Assembly (NCBI GenBank): GCA_023213395.1
Contig: CM041465.1
Coordinates: forward strand, 136,531,741 to 136,595,740
Origin: Cycas panzhihuaensis
Lineage: Eukaryota; Cycadophyta
Direction: 5' to 3'
Length of the DNA: 64,000 nt
The notes under the pieces were generated by a model, which was not told the origin of the DNA, made no database searches, and saw nothing but the letters and a program-made list of their open reading frames with translations. The translations under genes were made by a program, and so were the position numbers. Shown here one piece after another: positions 20,927 to 31,275 of this stretch. The stretch's first letter is position 1, and each line of letters starts with the position of its first letter.

Positions 20927-20931
20927 CTTTT

Positions 20932-21118
20932 GGGCTCTCATGTGAGCAAAAATGCATGAGGGTCCATTTGACCCTTTAGTGACAACGTTGTATCACTAGA
21001 AAGAATGTGGGTGTGCACTTTATCACTTAAGTGATAAGTCATCCCTAAAGTACAAAAGTACACATATTACATAAAAATTAAAGTACATTATCTTAACATG
21101 TAAACATAAGGTTTAACA
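20932..21118 (-). repeat. 5' LTR of copia B, right part
   Basis: GGGCTCTCATGTGAGC to TTTAACA continues the B-type LTR cut at 13856; it aligns with 57253-57439 of element D. The outer edge is TTTAACA at 21118, followed directly by a minisatellite. The second CTTTT duplication (20927-20931) precedes it. Confidence 0.92.
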
Positions 21119-21368
21119 AGGATGTGCATTGACCACTTAATTCTGGTTGAGCGTAATCAACGACAGGATGTGCATTGACCACTTAGTTTTAGTTGAGCCT
21201 AATCAATGATAGAATGTGAATGACACTTAGTTTTGGTTGATCTTATTCAACGACATGATGTGCATTGATCACTTAGTTCTGGTTGATCTCTTGTAGCAGT
21301 TAAAGGCCAAATCAATGACAGATTGTGCATTGGCACCTAATTCTGGTTGATCTCTTGATGTGGATAGC
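21119..21368 (+). repeat. 46-bp minisatellite next to LTR B
   Basis: There are five diverging copies, starting at about 21119, 21165, 21211, 21255 and 21320. The consensus begins AGGATGTGCATTGACCACTT, followed by a segment like CTGGTTGATC and ending ATCAACGAC. The first two copies are exactly 46 bp; the fourth is expanded to about 65 bp. Copies abut without spacers. Confidence 0.85.
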
Positions 21369-21459
21369 TTATTCCACCAAGACAGTATGCAAAGCAAAGA
21401 TACAAAGATTCGAAAAGCCATTTTGGGCTTAATTGATTTCTTTTGACTTGTTCAGTTGT

Positions 21460-21694
21460 TCTGCTACAACAAAATGCCTTCCAACTATTGAAGAATTGGG
21501 GTTCCATGAGAGATTCAAGCTTGTGGAAAATTACCATCATTTTATTCGACAACATATAAAGCATGGCATAGTTGAGTTGATGTATTGTCCCTCAAGTTGT
21601 AATATTCTCACTTAGACTTTAAGTTGTGAGAAATTTTGAGAGACTTAGGACACTGATGTTTATGTTAGGAAATAAACTTAACATTATGGGAGGG
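21460..21694 (+). pseudogene. pol: copia RNase H C-terminal tail and polypurine tract
   Basis: The frame reading YHHFIRQHIKHGIVELMYCPSS corresponds to the conserved copia RNase H end (xxHHFIRExIxxGEIxLxYxPS), followed by a decayed LADILTKAL-like segment with stops. A tract GGGAGGG (21688-21694) then precedes a TGTTAG LTR start. It is the 3' end of a + strand copia distinct from A-D; the rest of the element is not visible. Confidence 0.75.
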
Positions 21695-22050
21695 TGTTAG
21701 AATAATGTACATTCCCATGATATGTTCATTTAAGTTTATTTCATTTTATTAGAATAATTGCTCACAGAATATTTTTGATGAGAATATTCTAGTGAGAGAA
21801 GATACTTAATCAATGTTTCTAAAAGTCAAAGATGCTCCAACTATTAATGAGGTAGTTTGAGCACACCAAAAATGATGGGAGCGTTAGAGTTGTTGAACCA
21901 CCTCCTATGTTTAGACTTAGTGTAAAGTTATAAATATGTATTGTATCATTCATATTTTCCTAATGAGATTTGGAGAGTTGTGAGTCATTTGTCATATTGT
22001 CATCTCTTGTGGTTTTTTCACATGTGCTTTATGACATGTCTCCTCCTCTT
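21695..22050 (+). repeat. LTR start of a third copia family (right border uncertain)
   Basis: It begins TGTTAGAATAATGTAC right after the polypurine tract, with a TATA-like TTATAAATATG near 21929. No second copy occurs in the window, so the right border is only a guess; TTTTTTCA near 22013-22020 is one candidate end. Confidence 0.55.
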
Positions 22051-22249
22051 ATCCACTCATTCCTACACGCATACTACCGAGGAATGCAAAGGCAAGGGCA
22101 AAGCCTTAAATGGGGTAAGTCATACCAGGAACCCCTAAAAATGTCAACTTACAAAATAGAAAGAATGAGGCAAAAAAAGACTACCCTAATCCAAAGGTAA
22201 AAATCGATTGATTCGTTGCCGCAAAAAGAGCACTAGAGGAAGCTGCACA

Positions 22250-23045
22250 AGAGGAAGCAGCTAAGTCATTACCAATGGAAAACCTAAAATAAAGCAAGTA
22301 TATCAAAGAAAAAATAAGAAAAGTGAAGAACAAGCATTAGTAGAAAACTTAGGAGAGGCACCCAAGTCAGAGGAACTCCTACAAAAGTTGGTACTAATAG
22401 AAGACCTAGTCAAACAACTAAATCTAACCATTCCATTGGGGAAAGTCATTGACTGGATAAAGGAAGGAAAGATTCACCCAAAAGAAGCCTTCTAAAGTCT
22501 ACACAAAATCAAACCATTCTGTGATTTGGATCCCTCGATAGACATAAGCATTTTAGGGTAACCCTAAAGAATGTTATCGTAGACAGAGGAGTTGCAGCAA
22601 ATGTATTGCCTACTCAGACATGGAAAAAGTTGGGAAACCCATGATTGTCATCCGCAAACTATTCATTGAGACTAGCAAACGAGTTGCTGGTGAAACTAGT
22701 GGGGCATTTGGAAAACATACAAGTGAATGTAGCTGGTATTATTGTTCCCGTAGACTTTACATTTGTGGACACTGTCAAAGACAAGGTCACCTATCCAACA
22801 TTATTAGAGAGACCATGGCTATATCAAACAGAATGCCTACAAAGTTGGAGAGACGTGACTTTCACACTTATCAATGGAGGGAATGAGGTCATCCTCCCCA
22901 TGCTGACAAAAAATAGATATTCAGTGGAGGTTGTTCCCTATGATGCATCCAGCACAACGGTAGCAACACAAGAAACTTCTTCAACTTTTGACGAAGCCAA
23001 CTTATATTGCACGACAGAAGAAATCGCACATATGAATGATACTTA
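22250..23045 (+). pseudogene. gypsy G gag end and protease region
   Basis: A charged, lysine-rich stretch at about 22290-22500 (EEQALVENLGEAPKSEELLQKL; HPKEAF) is probably the gag/protease linker. A retropepsin-like motif follows near 22570-22635 (VDRGVAANVLP, compare the family VDGGAxVNVL); arginine replaces the second glycine, so activity is doubtful. The next frame (22645-23040) reads SANYSLRLANELLVKL and TYPTLLERPWLYQTECLQSWRDVTFTLINGG, typical of the segment after protease in gypsy elements. Confidence 0.65.
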
Positions 23046-24219
23046 GGAATTCAAGCCCAACATTTTTGGAGAATTGCCAACAAAAGCATCGTCAATATTG
23101 GAGGGACAATTCGTATGAGATACAACCCCACTCATTTCGTTGTAATTTGTTATCTAAATATTTTTTCAATTGACAATAAATTAACAATAATTCAAATTAT
23201 ACAAGTGTCAGTTGTCCCAATAAATCATTAGATAGTAACTTAGTAAAGGTTGAGTTCCAAATAAGAAACAAGGTACATGTAAAATTACAAACCTCCAAGA
23301 TCTCATCTTAGCCCCATCCTTACCCCCTTCCCAATCTCCTCCCTAACTCTAAGGAAACCCTTGCAACCCCTTCTACCAAAGACCAAAAGGTCGAGGTAGA
23401 AAACCCCTTTCCTATCCAAAATTCTCCCCTTAAATTCCCCAAAATCCCTTTGTATAAACCCCAGTGAAATAGAAATGGAGGATAATCTCTGAGGGTTAGC
23501 AGAAAATACTTACTAAACTTATACCCGAAGTTAGAACAAAAAGGCAAGAACAATTACCTTCATTTCAAGGGAAGAAAATGGAAGGTACATATGAACGATA
23601 CTTGGGAATTCAAGCCCAACATTTATGGAGAATTGCCAGCAAAAGCATTGTCAGATGAGGAAGGAACCAGCAACATGATCAAATATTGGAGGGACAATTC
23701 ATATGAGATACAACCCCACTCATTTCATTGTAATTTGTTATCTAAATGTTTTTCAATTGACAATAAATTAAATAATAATTCAGATTATACGAGTGTCAGT
23801 TGTCTCGATAAATCATTAAATAGTAACTCAGTAAAGGTTGAGTTCCAAATAAGAAACAAGGTACATGTGAAATTACTAACCTCCAAGATCTCATCTTACC
23901 CCCTTCCCAATCCCCCATCCCTACTTCCATTCCCCAAAGCCAATTTTGGAGATTTGACCAATCTCCTCCCTAACTCTGGGGAAACCCTTACAACCCCTTC
24001 TACCAAAGACCAAAAGGTTGAGGTAGAAAACCCCCTTCCTATCCAAAATTCCCCCTTAAATTTCCCAAAATCCCTTTCTGTAAATCCTAGTGAAATAGAA
24101 ATGTTGATAATCTTTGAGGGTTAGCAAAAAATACTTACCTCACTAAACTTATACCCAAAGTTAGAACAAAAAGGCAAGAACAATTACCTTCATTTCAAGG
24201 GAAGAAAATGGAAGGTACA
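23031..24219 (+). repeat. large tandem duplication inside gypsy G
   Basis: 23031-23589 (559 bp) and 23590-24219 (630 bp) are direct repeats. Both begin TATGAA(T/C)GATACTT and end GGAAGGTACA. The first copy lacks two internal segments of roughly 35-50 bp present in the second. The second copy keeps a 177-codon open frame (23591-24124, asparagine/serine-rich, no recognised domain), while the first is broken by stops. Confidence 0.88.
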
Positions 24220-24774
24220 AACCATTTGATTCAATGCATGGAGCATTGGTTGCATTATAGGATATTGGATAAAACCCAATGGAAATAAGTCAGAAATTTG
24301 AAGGGTCATCCAAGATGACAAACAAGGATTATAAGACCAACCTAAAACTCTTCCCCCATAAAAGGGCATGAACATTCTACCTAAATCTTACCAAATCAAC
24401 CCATACCATTCTGCTAAGATGATTGTAGACAAAGCCTTTTAAGGAGGATGGGTAGGTTGTGAACCTTACGACACTGCCATTATCAAAATCAATGAAAAGA
24501 ACCGAATATTAATGCACTTAACAAGTATAAATGGGTACCACATAGAGAAAGAACATGTTCTGTGAGTAACTACACTTCAAGATCACGCATGGCAGTGGTA
24601 TATAGCCCACCACCATACCCTCTAAACATGGAAAAAAATACAATCAAATTTCTGACTCAGGTTCGAGCCACCCCAAAACTTACTAATTTCAAGATTCTTG
24701 GTAGGAGAGTGCCCTAACAAGCATCTTCTTAGATGCAAACACCTATAGAAACATTGGAGCGTCCCTAAAATACA
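24220..24774 (+). other. gypsy G linker, no recognisable domain
   Basis: About 550 bp between the duplication and the pre-RT frame. Fragments such as MIVDKAF and DTAIIKINEKNRILMHLTS suggest gypsy-derived coding sequence, but stops occur in every frame and no domain can be named. Confidence 0.5.
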
Positions 24775-25233
24775 TTGGAGTCACCTATTCATCCATACTT
24801 TGGATACATTAGCAAAGACATGGTTCTTGAAACAAGAACAAATCCAACTAGTATAGAAGAGACAGAACGTTTGTTCACCAAAGCCTTTTCATACTCTTCC
24901 AATAACCAGGTAATACACAAAGTTTTAAAAAATATAAGGGACATAAGTAGGAAAGTAGAAAAACATTTAATGTCAATTAGAAGGCTTAAGAATACAAAAT
25001 ACAGCGACGATGAAGAGAGGGGGGAGAGAAAAGAGACCCTAAACTTACCTCTAGAATATACAAAAGTAAGATATGGGCAACGAGACATAGAGGACACAAG
25101 TGCCCACCAAATGGAAAAGGAAATACAACACACAGAGCCCAAAACAACTCAATTAAACTTTGGAATTAAGACGGAACCAAAAAATATTACTATCGGTGAC
25201 TACTGGGATGAGAAAACAGTGGACAAAGCTTAG
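24775..25233 (+). pseudogene. gypsy G pre-RT spacer frame (152 codons)
   Basis: An open frame rich in lysine and glutamate ends KNITIGDYWDEKTVDKA, a segment that in many gymnosperm and angiosperm gypsy polyproteins directly precedes the RT (followed here by ALFEEYQDVFA after a stop). It is part of the pol polyprotein, not a separate gene. Confidence 0.65.
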
Positions 25234-26440
25234 GCATTATTTGAGGAATATCAAGATGTCTTCGCCTAGTCGTACAAAGATCTCAAGGGAATCCCAGCCG
25301 AGATTGGGATGCACCATAACGATTTGGTTGAGGGGGCAAAACCAGTTAAACAAAGACCATACAGAGAACCTGCGATACAGGGAAAAAGCTAAAGTAGACT
25401 TGGACAATATCGACAATTCAATAAAGTCACAAAGAAATATCCCTTCCCAATCCTTTTCACAGAAGACATTCTAGAGACCGTACGAGGAAAAGAAGTTTAT
25501 TCCTTCACAGATGGATTTAGTGAGTATAACCAGGTGAGCATTGCATCTGAAGAACAACATAAAACCATCTCTGTGACTGAATGGGGAACTTACGCATATC
25601 GAGTCATGCTATTTGAACTTACTAATGCCCCAACAACCTTCCAAAGAATCGTGTTGAACATATTCAAAATATTGGTAGGAGAAAAGTTGTCTGGTTCCTA
25701 GACGATTGGACTTTACATGGTATAATGAAAAACCATATAGAAAAATTGAGAACAATGCTACAGACTTACAAGGAAAATAAGTTATGTTTAAATCCAGAAA
25801 AATGTACTTTTTTGGTACCCTTCGACAATCTTTTAGGACATGTGGTGAGTAAAGATGGATTAATGACGGAGCCAGCAAAGGTGGCAGCCATCCCACACTT
25901 CCCTCAACCTCAGAACCAGAGGCAAGTGAAGAGATTTTTAGGGTTGATCAAATATTACCGCAAGTTCGTAAAGGGATATGCTCAAATAGCAGGGCCATTA
26001 AAAGCTCTCCTGAAGAAAGAAATAGACTGGCAATGGGGGACGAAACAACAAAAAGATTTTGAAACCTTGAAACGTGCAATAGCATTAGCTCCTATACTAC
26101 ATTTCCTTGATTGGAATAAAATATTCCATGTGTATGTTGACGCCTCCCAATATGCGATTGGTTGTGTTCTAGCTTAGACTAGCGAAAACAATGTGGGCAG
26201 GCCCATATACTTTACCAACCAAAAATTGACTAGAGTTGAACAAAACTATACAACAACAGAAAGAGCGGGGCTTGAAATAGTGTATGCCCTACAAAAATTT
26301 TGCCATTACCTATTAGTGAATCCTTTTATATTCTTTGTTGATCATCAAGCATTCATGTACCTAGTCAACAAACCATTGTTAAGAGGTTGTATCAGTCACT
26401 CGCTTATGTTGTTTCACGAATTCACTTTCTAGATTATAAT
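25234..26440 (+). pseudogene. pol: gypsy G reverse transcriptase and RNase H (broken)
   Basis: The RT start reads EYQDVFA then DLKGIPAEIGMHHNDL; central pieces EVYSFTDGFSEYNQVSIA and WGTYAYRVMLFELTNAPTTFQRI follow (about 25490-25655), with the YxDD active-site region damaged near 25700. RT thumb and RNase H are open at 25725-26177 and 26193-26432 (LGHVVSKDGLMTEPAKVAAI; KRFLGLIKYYRKFVKGYA; VYVDASQYAIGCVLA; YTTTERAGLEIVYALQKF). About five frame changes or stops make it non-functional. Confidence 0.85.
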
Positions 26441-26679
26441 AAAACTAGGGAAAGCACATATTATCCCCAATCAACTTTTTCAAATCCATAATGGAGAAAA
26501 AACTATAGGTGTTTCAAATGACTTCTCGAATATAGCACGTTTTGATATCGAATCAGTTCCTGTAGAGTGGTATCAGGATATAATTGAATTCCTAGTCACA
26601 GGGCGATGCCCTCCAACCATGGATAAAACCCATAAGCAGAACTTAGTGAGAAAACTGAACCCTATAAACTAATCGGAGG

Positions 26680-27453
26680 AGAATTATACCGACTGGGGCC
26701 AGATGATGTTTTACAACGATGCATTCGCTCTCATGAGGTAAAACAAGTGATATCCCAAGCCCATGCAGGAATTGCAGGGAGGCATGTTGGATCGAAAAAC
26801 ATGCAAAGGAAAATCTTAACAATTGGATTCTGATGGCTGACCCTTTTCGAAGATGTGAAAGATTGGGTAAAGAAATGCGACCATTGCCAAAAAGTAGGAA
26901 AACCCAACCAAAGGAACTTCAACCCCTTGACACTAATCCTTCCTCTAGCACCCTTTGAGAAATGGGGTCTACATTTTATCGAACCCATCAAGCTAGCAGT
27001 GAGAAGAACACAAGCCCGCTATATTTTGGTAGGTAGCCACAGACTATGCCACGAAATGGGTGGAAGCCAGACTCTTACGTAAGGTAGATGCGACGAGTAC
27101 AACTCGATTTCTCTACGAGGTTATCATCACAAGGTTCAAGTGCCCTATCGAATTGATTAATGACCAAGGAGCCCACTTTCTCAACAAAGTGATTAAAGAA
27201 TTAACAGAGACATTCCTAATTACTCATCATAAATCCATACCTTATTACCCTCGTGCAAATGTTCAAGCAAAAAGTTCCAATAAGATTCTAAAAAATTGTT
27301 TACGAAAAATTTGCGACATTGGTAGATCAGATTGGGCAGAGAAACTACCTTTTGTCCTATGGGCATTCCTTACAACATACAAACAAGCCATGAGACATAC
27401 TCCATTTAAGTTGGTGTATGGGATAAAAGGCATACTCCTTATTGAGTTCCAGA
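26680..27453 (+). pseudogene. pol: gypsy G integrase, N-terminal and core part
   Basis: The zinc-binding H2C2 region (HAGIAGRHVG, later KKCDHCQKVGKPNQ) runs from about 26760 to 26910. The catalytic core follows with a frameshift near 27040: PLAPFEKWGLHFIEPIK, then VEARLLRKVDATSTTRFLYEV, IELINDQGAHFLNKVIKEL, and WAEKLPFVLWAFLTTYK. The sequence stops at IEFQ where element F begins (TSD CCAGA 27449-27453). Confidence 0.87.
27449..27453. repeat. target site duplication (left) of element F
   Basis: CCAGA before the TGTCAAG end is repeated as CCAGA at 32443-32447 after the TTCTAACA end. Removing F and one copy restores the gypsy integrase reading (IEFQ-IPNLRIAL), which confirms the borders. Confidence 0.96.
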
Positions 27454-27819
27454 TGTCAAGATTTTAACATGGAGAACACTCATCACCAACAAGATCAATA
27501 ACATCAACAGAGATTAACACAATATAATCAGAATGTATTACTATACCAAAAGCACCAAAGACTCAATGTGAGCCTTGATGATGTGATGTTCTTACATACT
27601 ACCTCAACCACCTTTATATACCAAAGAGGTGGGAGACTATTCAACACAAGTAATGCATGTGGGACAAATACCTTTGTCCTGACCAATAGCATTACACCAC
27701 TAACTTGACCAATAAACTTATATCCTTTTACATAGTATTATAATGACCTTTTGACCTTAAGACTTAGGACTATCACTTATTATCCTAGGACCCACACACA
27801 TTAAGCATTATTTCTAACA
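27454..27819 (-). repeat. 3' LTR of element F (366 bp)
   Basis: On + it runs TGTCAAGATTTTAACATGG to TATTTCTAACA; on the minus strand it starts TGTTAGAAATA. It pairs with 32077-32442. It contains a minus-strand TATA-like element opposite CTTTATATACC near 27615. Confidence 0.96.
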
Positions 27820-27828
27820 CCTCCCCTT
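27820..27828 (-). other. polypurine tract of element F
   Basis: The minus strand reads AAGGGGAGG immediately before the TGTTAGAAAT LTR start. Its place next to the left LTR, with the PBS next to the right one, fixes the element orientation as minus. Confidence 0.88.
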
Positions 27829-27911
27829 AATGTTTAATGTTTGAACTAAGGACAATTTGACATACATTGACACTTGACATGAATTTAAGACATTTAAAGA
27901 CAACATGACTA

Positions 27912-28778
27912 TCAACAGACTCTAATGCACTTTGTCTTCTTTGAATCTCCACCGCCTTGATCTTGGAAAGGTCTTGAACACCATGTCTTGGGCATGGTCT
28001 TGGTCTTCAACCTTGTAGTGTCCTTTACAAGTCGCCCTTTGAACTGACGATCTTCGAGCTTTGCTTCTTTCAACTTCATACATAGTTGAGAATCCTTTGC
28101 CATGCTAAACAAGTAGTGAATGATCGCTAATTCCACATGATCCTGCATATACTCATCAAAGATATCTATCACCTGTTTACTTCCATTTTCTTCAGTGCGT
28201 GAGTGACCAAAAAAATAGATGTTAGCAATATCATCATTATCGAAATGTAGCAATGAGACATCATCATTATCCTCCCCTGAAGCAATGGATTTATTGAGTC
28301 GAGTTCCTGTAATCTGTGTGGTGTACCTTGCTTTATCTGTGTCACTCAAAGGGTTCCATGAACTGAGTATAATGAGTATTTCTATGATATTCACATGCAT
28401 ATGCTTTCTGATTATGGATATGCATACATGGAACATTGTTTCAATATGATTGACTTTCATAATCAGGTAACCTATCCAAAAGGTAATATGAATTCGATAA
28501 GCAAGATCCTGATGACATGGTATCCTCCTTATGTTCTTTTGAAAACAACTTTCTAGTGCCGCTTTAGGATATGCTGTTATAATTTTGATCATTTCAAAAA
28601 TGAGAATGGAGGATGTAATTGAGTTAAGGGAGATCATGGACAATTTCCAGTACATGCAAATCACTGTATGACCTGTCATTGTTTGAATTCTTCCTACCAC
28701 CCTGTCAACACAAACTAGGATAACATTATCCATACCTTTTGTTGGGCAACTCATGTCTCCACGAACTATTACCGACAA
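27912..28778 (-). CDS. orphan 288-codon ORF inside element F
   Basis: An uninterrupted minus-strand frame of 288 codons just before the PPT. I recognise no RT, integrase, protease or zinc knuckle. The N-terminal half is hydrophobic and isoleucine-rich; the C-terminal half is acidic then basic (EDNDDVSLLHFDNDD; KLKEAKLEDRQFKGRLVKDTTRLKTK), ending GGGDSKKTKCIRVC. It sits where pol would be in an autonomous element, so it may be captured host sequence or a lineage-specific element protein. An upstream frame with many lysines (28790-28960) may originally have joined it. Whether it is translated is unknown. Confidence 0.45.
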   Translation of the reverse strand: MSVIVRGDMSCPTKGMDNVILVCVDRVVGRIQTMTGHTVICMYWKLSMISLNSITSSILIFEMIKIITAYPKAALESCFQKNIRRIPCHQDLAYRIHITFWIGYLIMKVNHIETMFHVCISIIRKHMHVNIIEILIILSSWNPLSDTDKARYTTQITGTRLNKSIASGEDNDDVSLLHFDNDDIANIYFFGHSRTEENGSKQVIDIFDEYMQDHVELAIIHYLFSMAKDSQLCMKLKEAKLEDRQFKGRLVKDTTRLKTKTMPKTWCSRPFQDQGGGDSKKTKCIRVC

Positions 28779-28939
28779 AGATTAATACCTGAAATTTTCA
28801 GCCTCCAGAGTTGGTTCCTTGATGAGACTTATGGCTTTGTCACACTGCTTTTCCTTTTTTTCTTTCCTCTTCAACTTCTTCCTCTGATTCTTTGCCCTTT
28901 TGATTCTCTGTTGTTGCATTTCTTCAGGTCCTTTTTCAT

Positions 28940-29302
28940 TCACATCGGTGGTTTCCAAGCATCCTCAGCTGAGTCCATATTCTGTAGAACCTGGATAATA
29001 AAGTGATAGGAAGATGGGAGGTTATCCTTATCAATGGCTACAAGTATCATGTCAATAACAATTCTGTTTTTCCTTTTGAAGATTTCCTCCCCTTCTTCGT
29101 GAGCCATTTCAGTCCCCATGATTGTTTTCCAAAGTTTCTTCACTACAAATAGACTTTCCATCTTAATTTTCCAAAAACGAAAATTAGTTCCAGTGTATTT
29201 GGGCAGAGGAAAACAAAGATCTGATAGCCAATATTCATTTCTCTCAGGCACAAAGGTGATAATGTCACTTAACTCCATGATGTATGATAAAAGAATATCC
29301 AC
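28940..29302 (-). pseudogene. gag: gag-like frame of element F
   Basis: The 120-codon frame contains LPKYTGTNFRFWKIKMESLFVVKKLWKTI and KNRIVIDMILVAID, later SAEDAWK. This follows the copia gag (DUF4219/UBN2) pattern of a G-x-N-[FY]-x-x-W-K-x-x-M segment with a later TAKEAWD-like motif. It is short: no zinc knuckle is seen. It supports a copia ancestry for F. Confidence 0.6.
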
Positions 29303-29309
29303 TTCAACT

Positions 29310-30539
29310 TGAAAATCAAATCAACAAAAGAAGACTTAAACACGAATCTGTGCCGACTCTCCTCACAATCTATGAATGTTCTCGCCAAGACAACCATCAT
29401 GATGGTCAGTGCTCTCCTTCCACATTTTGTGTATACCTGTAAGCAACCAACTGACCAAAGATTGGTGTTCCCTATCAAGATTACTCTTCTAGCTTGGGTT
29501 TATCACACCATTGTGTTACAATCAGAAAGAAATGACCTCCTCAGTAGCAGTAGTAATGGTGTCTTGGTTGATGATTCCTACTTCAACAAAGAAAAAGTGC
29601 GACTCTATCTTCATGAGTACCGCCTACCAGACTATGTTCAAGATCGCTAGTAATCTTGTCCTTATTTCACCATTGTCAAACCGGGCAGATCACATTTTTA
29701 CCACCGCTTTTTTTTTTCACACCACTGGGATATAGTCAGAAGAAGTTATAGGTCATCTTACAAAAAAGATGTTGTACCTATTTGGATCTATTCTCGCACC
29801 CTAAGCTTCTCTCAGAACATCTGCTTGGTCTAATCGAGATGTAACACCGCCACCGTGTTCGAACTAGAGTTAGCAGCTTCAAAATTGTAGTGTTTTACGC
29901 CGTAACCAATACAAGTATCACCTAGGATATTCAGATTTTACCAACAGAGATCACATACCACTAATAGTGCATAATTAATGGTATCAAATATGACATCATA
30001 CAAGAGTCAGAATAAAAGTGTCTTCACAAAGTCACACAACACATATGGCTGTGAATTGAGACAGCAACACATGCAGTCATGAACAGACAGTACAATCTCC
30101 TTAGGAAGTCGTGGTCGAGAAGCAAATGCCTTGAATACCTGCGTCTATTCTCATTTCTTCTTTCTTGGAGGCAATATCTATCTTAGCAAAAGCACTCAAT
30201 TCCTGTGGGCAGAGACTGCTTGAGCTTGTCAGCCTTCTCAGAGTCAATACTTTTTACATTTGACCTTGAACTTCACAGTATCCTTACTTCTCTTAATTTT
30301 CATTGATCGTGCATCCTTGCGGCATGCAAGGGCTCTCTACAGAACTATCCCAAGGCGTCTCAAAGTGACTGTCCACTTCTGGCCGGAGCCCTCGATTCCA
30401 AGATTGTTGCAACCTGCATATAAAACAACAAGAAAAGACACAGTAGATTGTATGCCTCGCCCAGCAATAACCAGTTCTCCAACAGATTTATGTCAGATAA
30501 CACCTACGGTACTTGGAAGGACCACCACCAGTCATCGAC
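29310..30539 (-). other. element F interior without assigned genes
   Basis: About 1.2 kb. A short + frame at 29309-29650 (113 codons) and fragments at 30260-30580 have no recognised domain. A T-run lies at 29708-29717. This could be further captured host sequence (some may be upstream parts of the KH gene), but I cannot support an assignment. Confidence 0.45.
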
Positions 30540-31275
30540 AAGGGTTGTCACAGGTTTTCAAGGACCGTTCAGTCTTGTAACGATGAAGTCGCTTTCACGT
30601 AAGAAGTGGATTGTCCTATCTCTCCTACTGGGTCCAAATCCTTCAAGTCAGAAATATGGCACTGTAAGAATCCAGGTGTGAAGGATCTCTGCCCAGTAGT
30701 GGTGGCACAGGACTTGGAAGTAATTCTCAATATATGCCGCGCTGCAAGATGACAATTATTATCCCCTTCCGAGCTACCTCCGCTGGACACACACCACATC
30801 ATGGTCTATCTGTATGGTAGGGATTCAACCCTTGGGGTGCATCCAAGAGGGAAATCCAAAGACCAACACCTGTTATCACGCAGGTGACTCAGCACCTGTT
30901 ATCACGCAGGTGACTCAGCACATGCAAATTCCTCTATCGCATGCGGATGCTATAATTGGCACAGCTGGTGCAAATATTAGCTATATGAGAGCCGGGCGCA
31001 ACAACTGCTATTCAAGAAACTAGAGGAGTTCCTGGGGAGATGACTTGACTGTTGAAATTCATGGAACTGCTACACAAGTTCAGACTGCCCAACAGTTGAT
31101 CCAGATTTTTATGGCAGGGGCTTCAGGACCACTAGCAAATGCGTTCAATTCGGTTGACTTAGGATATAATTCTTATCCCAGTCAGGACTCCATGTACTCA
31201 TCACCACCACCGAACACAGGTCATGCAGGTCATTCCACACGAGGATATGGGTCATATTATAACAGTAGCTATGAA
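30540..31275 (+). pseudogene. FLK-like: captured KH-domain RNA-binding gene fragment (FLK/PEPPER-like C-terminus)
   Basis: In + orientation, antisense to F. Pieces in order: FKDRSVL (about 30560-30580); a glycine/serine segment [17 protein letters not shown] (about 30690-30740); DDNYYP and SELPPLDT; then the third KH domain, [28 protein letters not shown] (about 30910-30990) with its GxxG loop (GTAG), followed out of frame by [12 protein letters not shown] and in frame again by VEIHGTATQVQTAQQLIQIFMAGASGP. The tail is serine/tyrosine/glycine-rich (GYGSYYNSSYE), as in Arabidopsis FLK. These segments run together without introns, as in a cDNA. Frameshifts and a 26-bp duplication (30867-30918) make it a pseudogene. 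FLK regulates flowering through RNA; the family match is from memory of the motifs. Confidence 0.82.

Larger units (their letters stand above)
9603..21118 (-). mobile_element. Ty1/copia element B (B-type), interrupted by element C
   Basis: An antisense copia occupies 9603-13856 and resumes at 20932-21118. Reading leftwards it has 5' LTR, PBS-like site, shortened leader, gag, PR, IN and RT. The RT frame ends at DPTLYRQL, fused to element A; its RNase H, PPT and 3' LTR are missing. The 5' LTR is split by element C with a clean 5-bp target duplication, so B was there first. A deletion removed the gag start and much of the leader (junction at 12711-12726). Confidence 0.88.
22080..27453 (+). mobile_element. 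Ty3/gypsy element G, decayed, 5' portion
   Basis: The order protease, RT, RNase H, integrase is that of Ty3/gypsy. Segments lie in different frames with many stops. The integrase is split at 27453 by element F and resumes at 32448. Sequence style (KWVEARLLRKVDATSTTRFLY; PIELINDQGAHFLNKV) suggests a chromodomain-less Athila/Tat-like lineage, but I am not certain. No LTR pair for G could be found. Confidence 0.8.

Noticed and set aside
21119-21368. CRISPR-like spaced repeats
   Set aside because: Units abut without constant-length unique spacers, diverge along their whole length, and the DNA is eukaryotic.
28219-28449. 76-codon + ORF opposite the orphan ORF of element F
   Set aside because: It is the complement of the longer open frame at 27912-28778 and has no features of its own.
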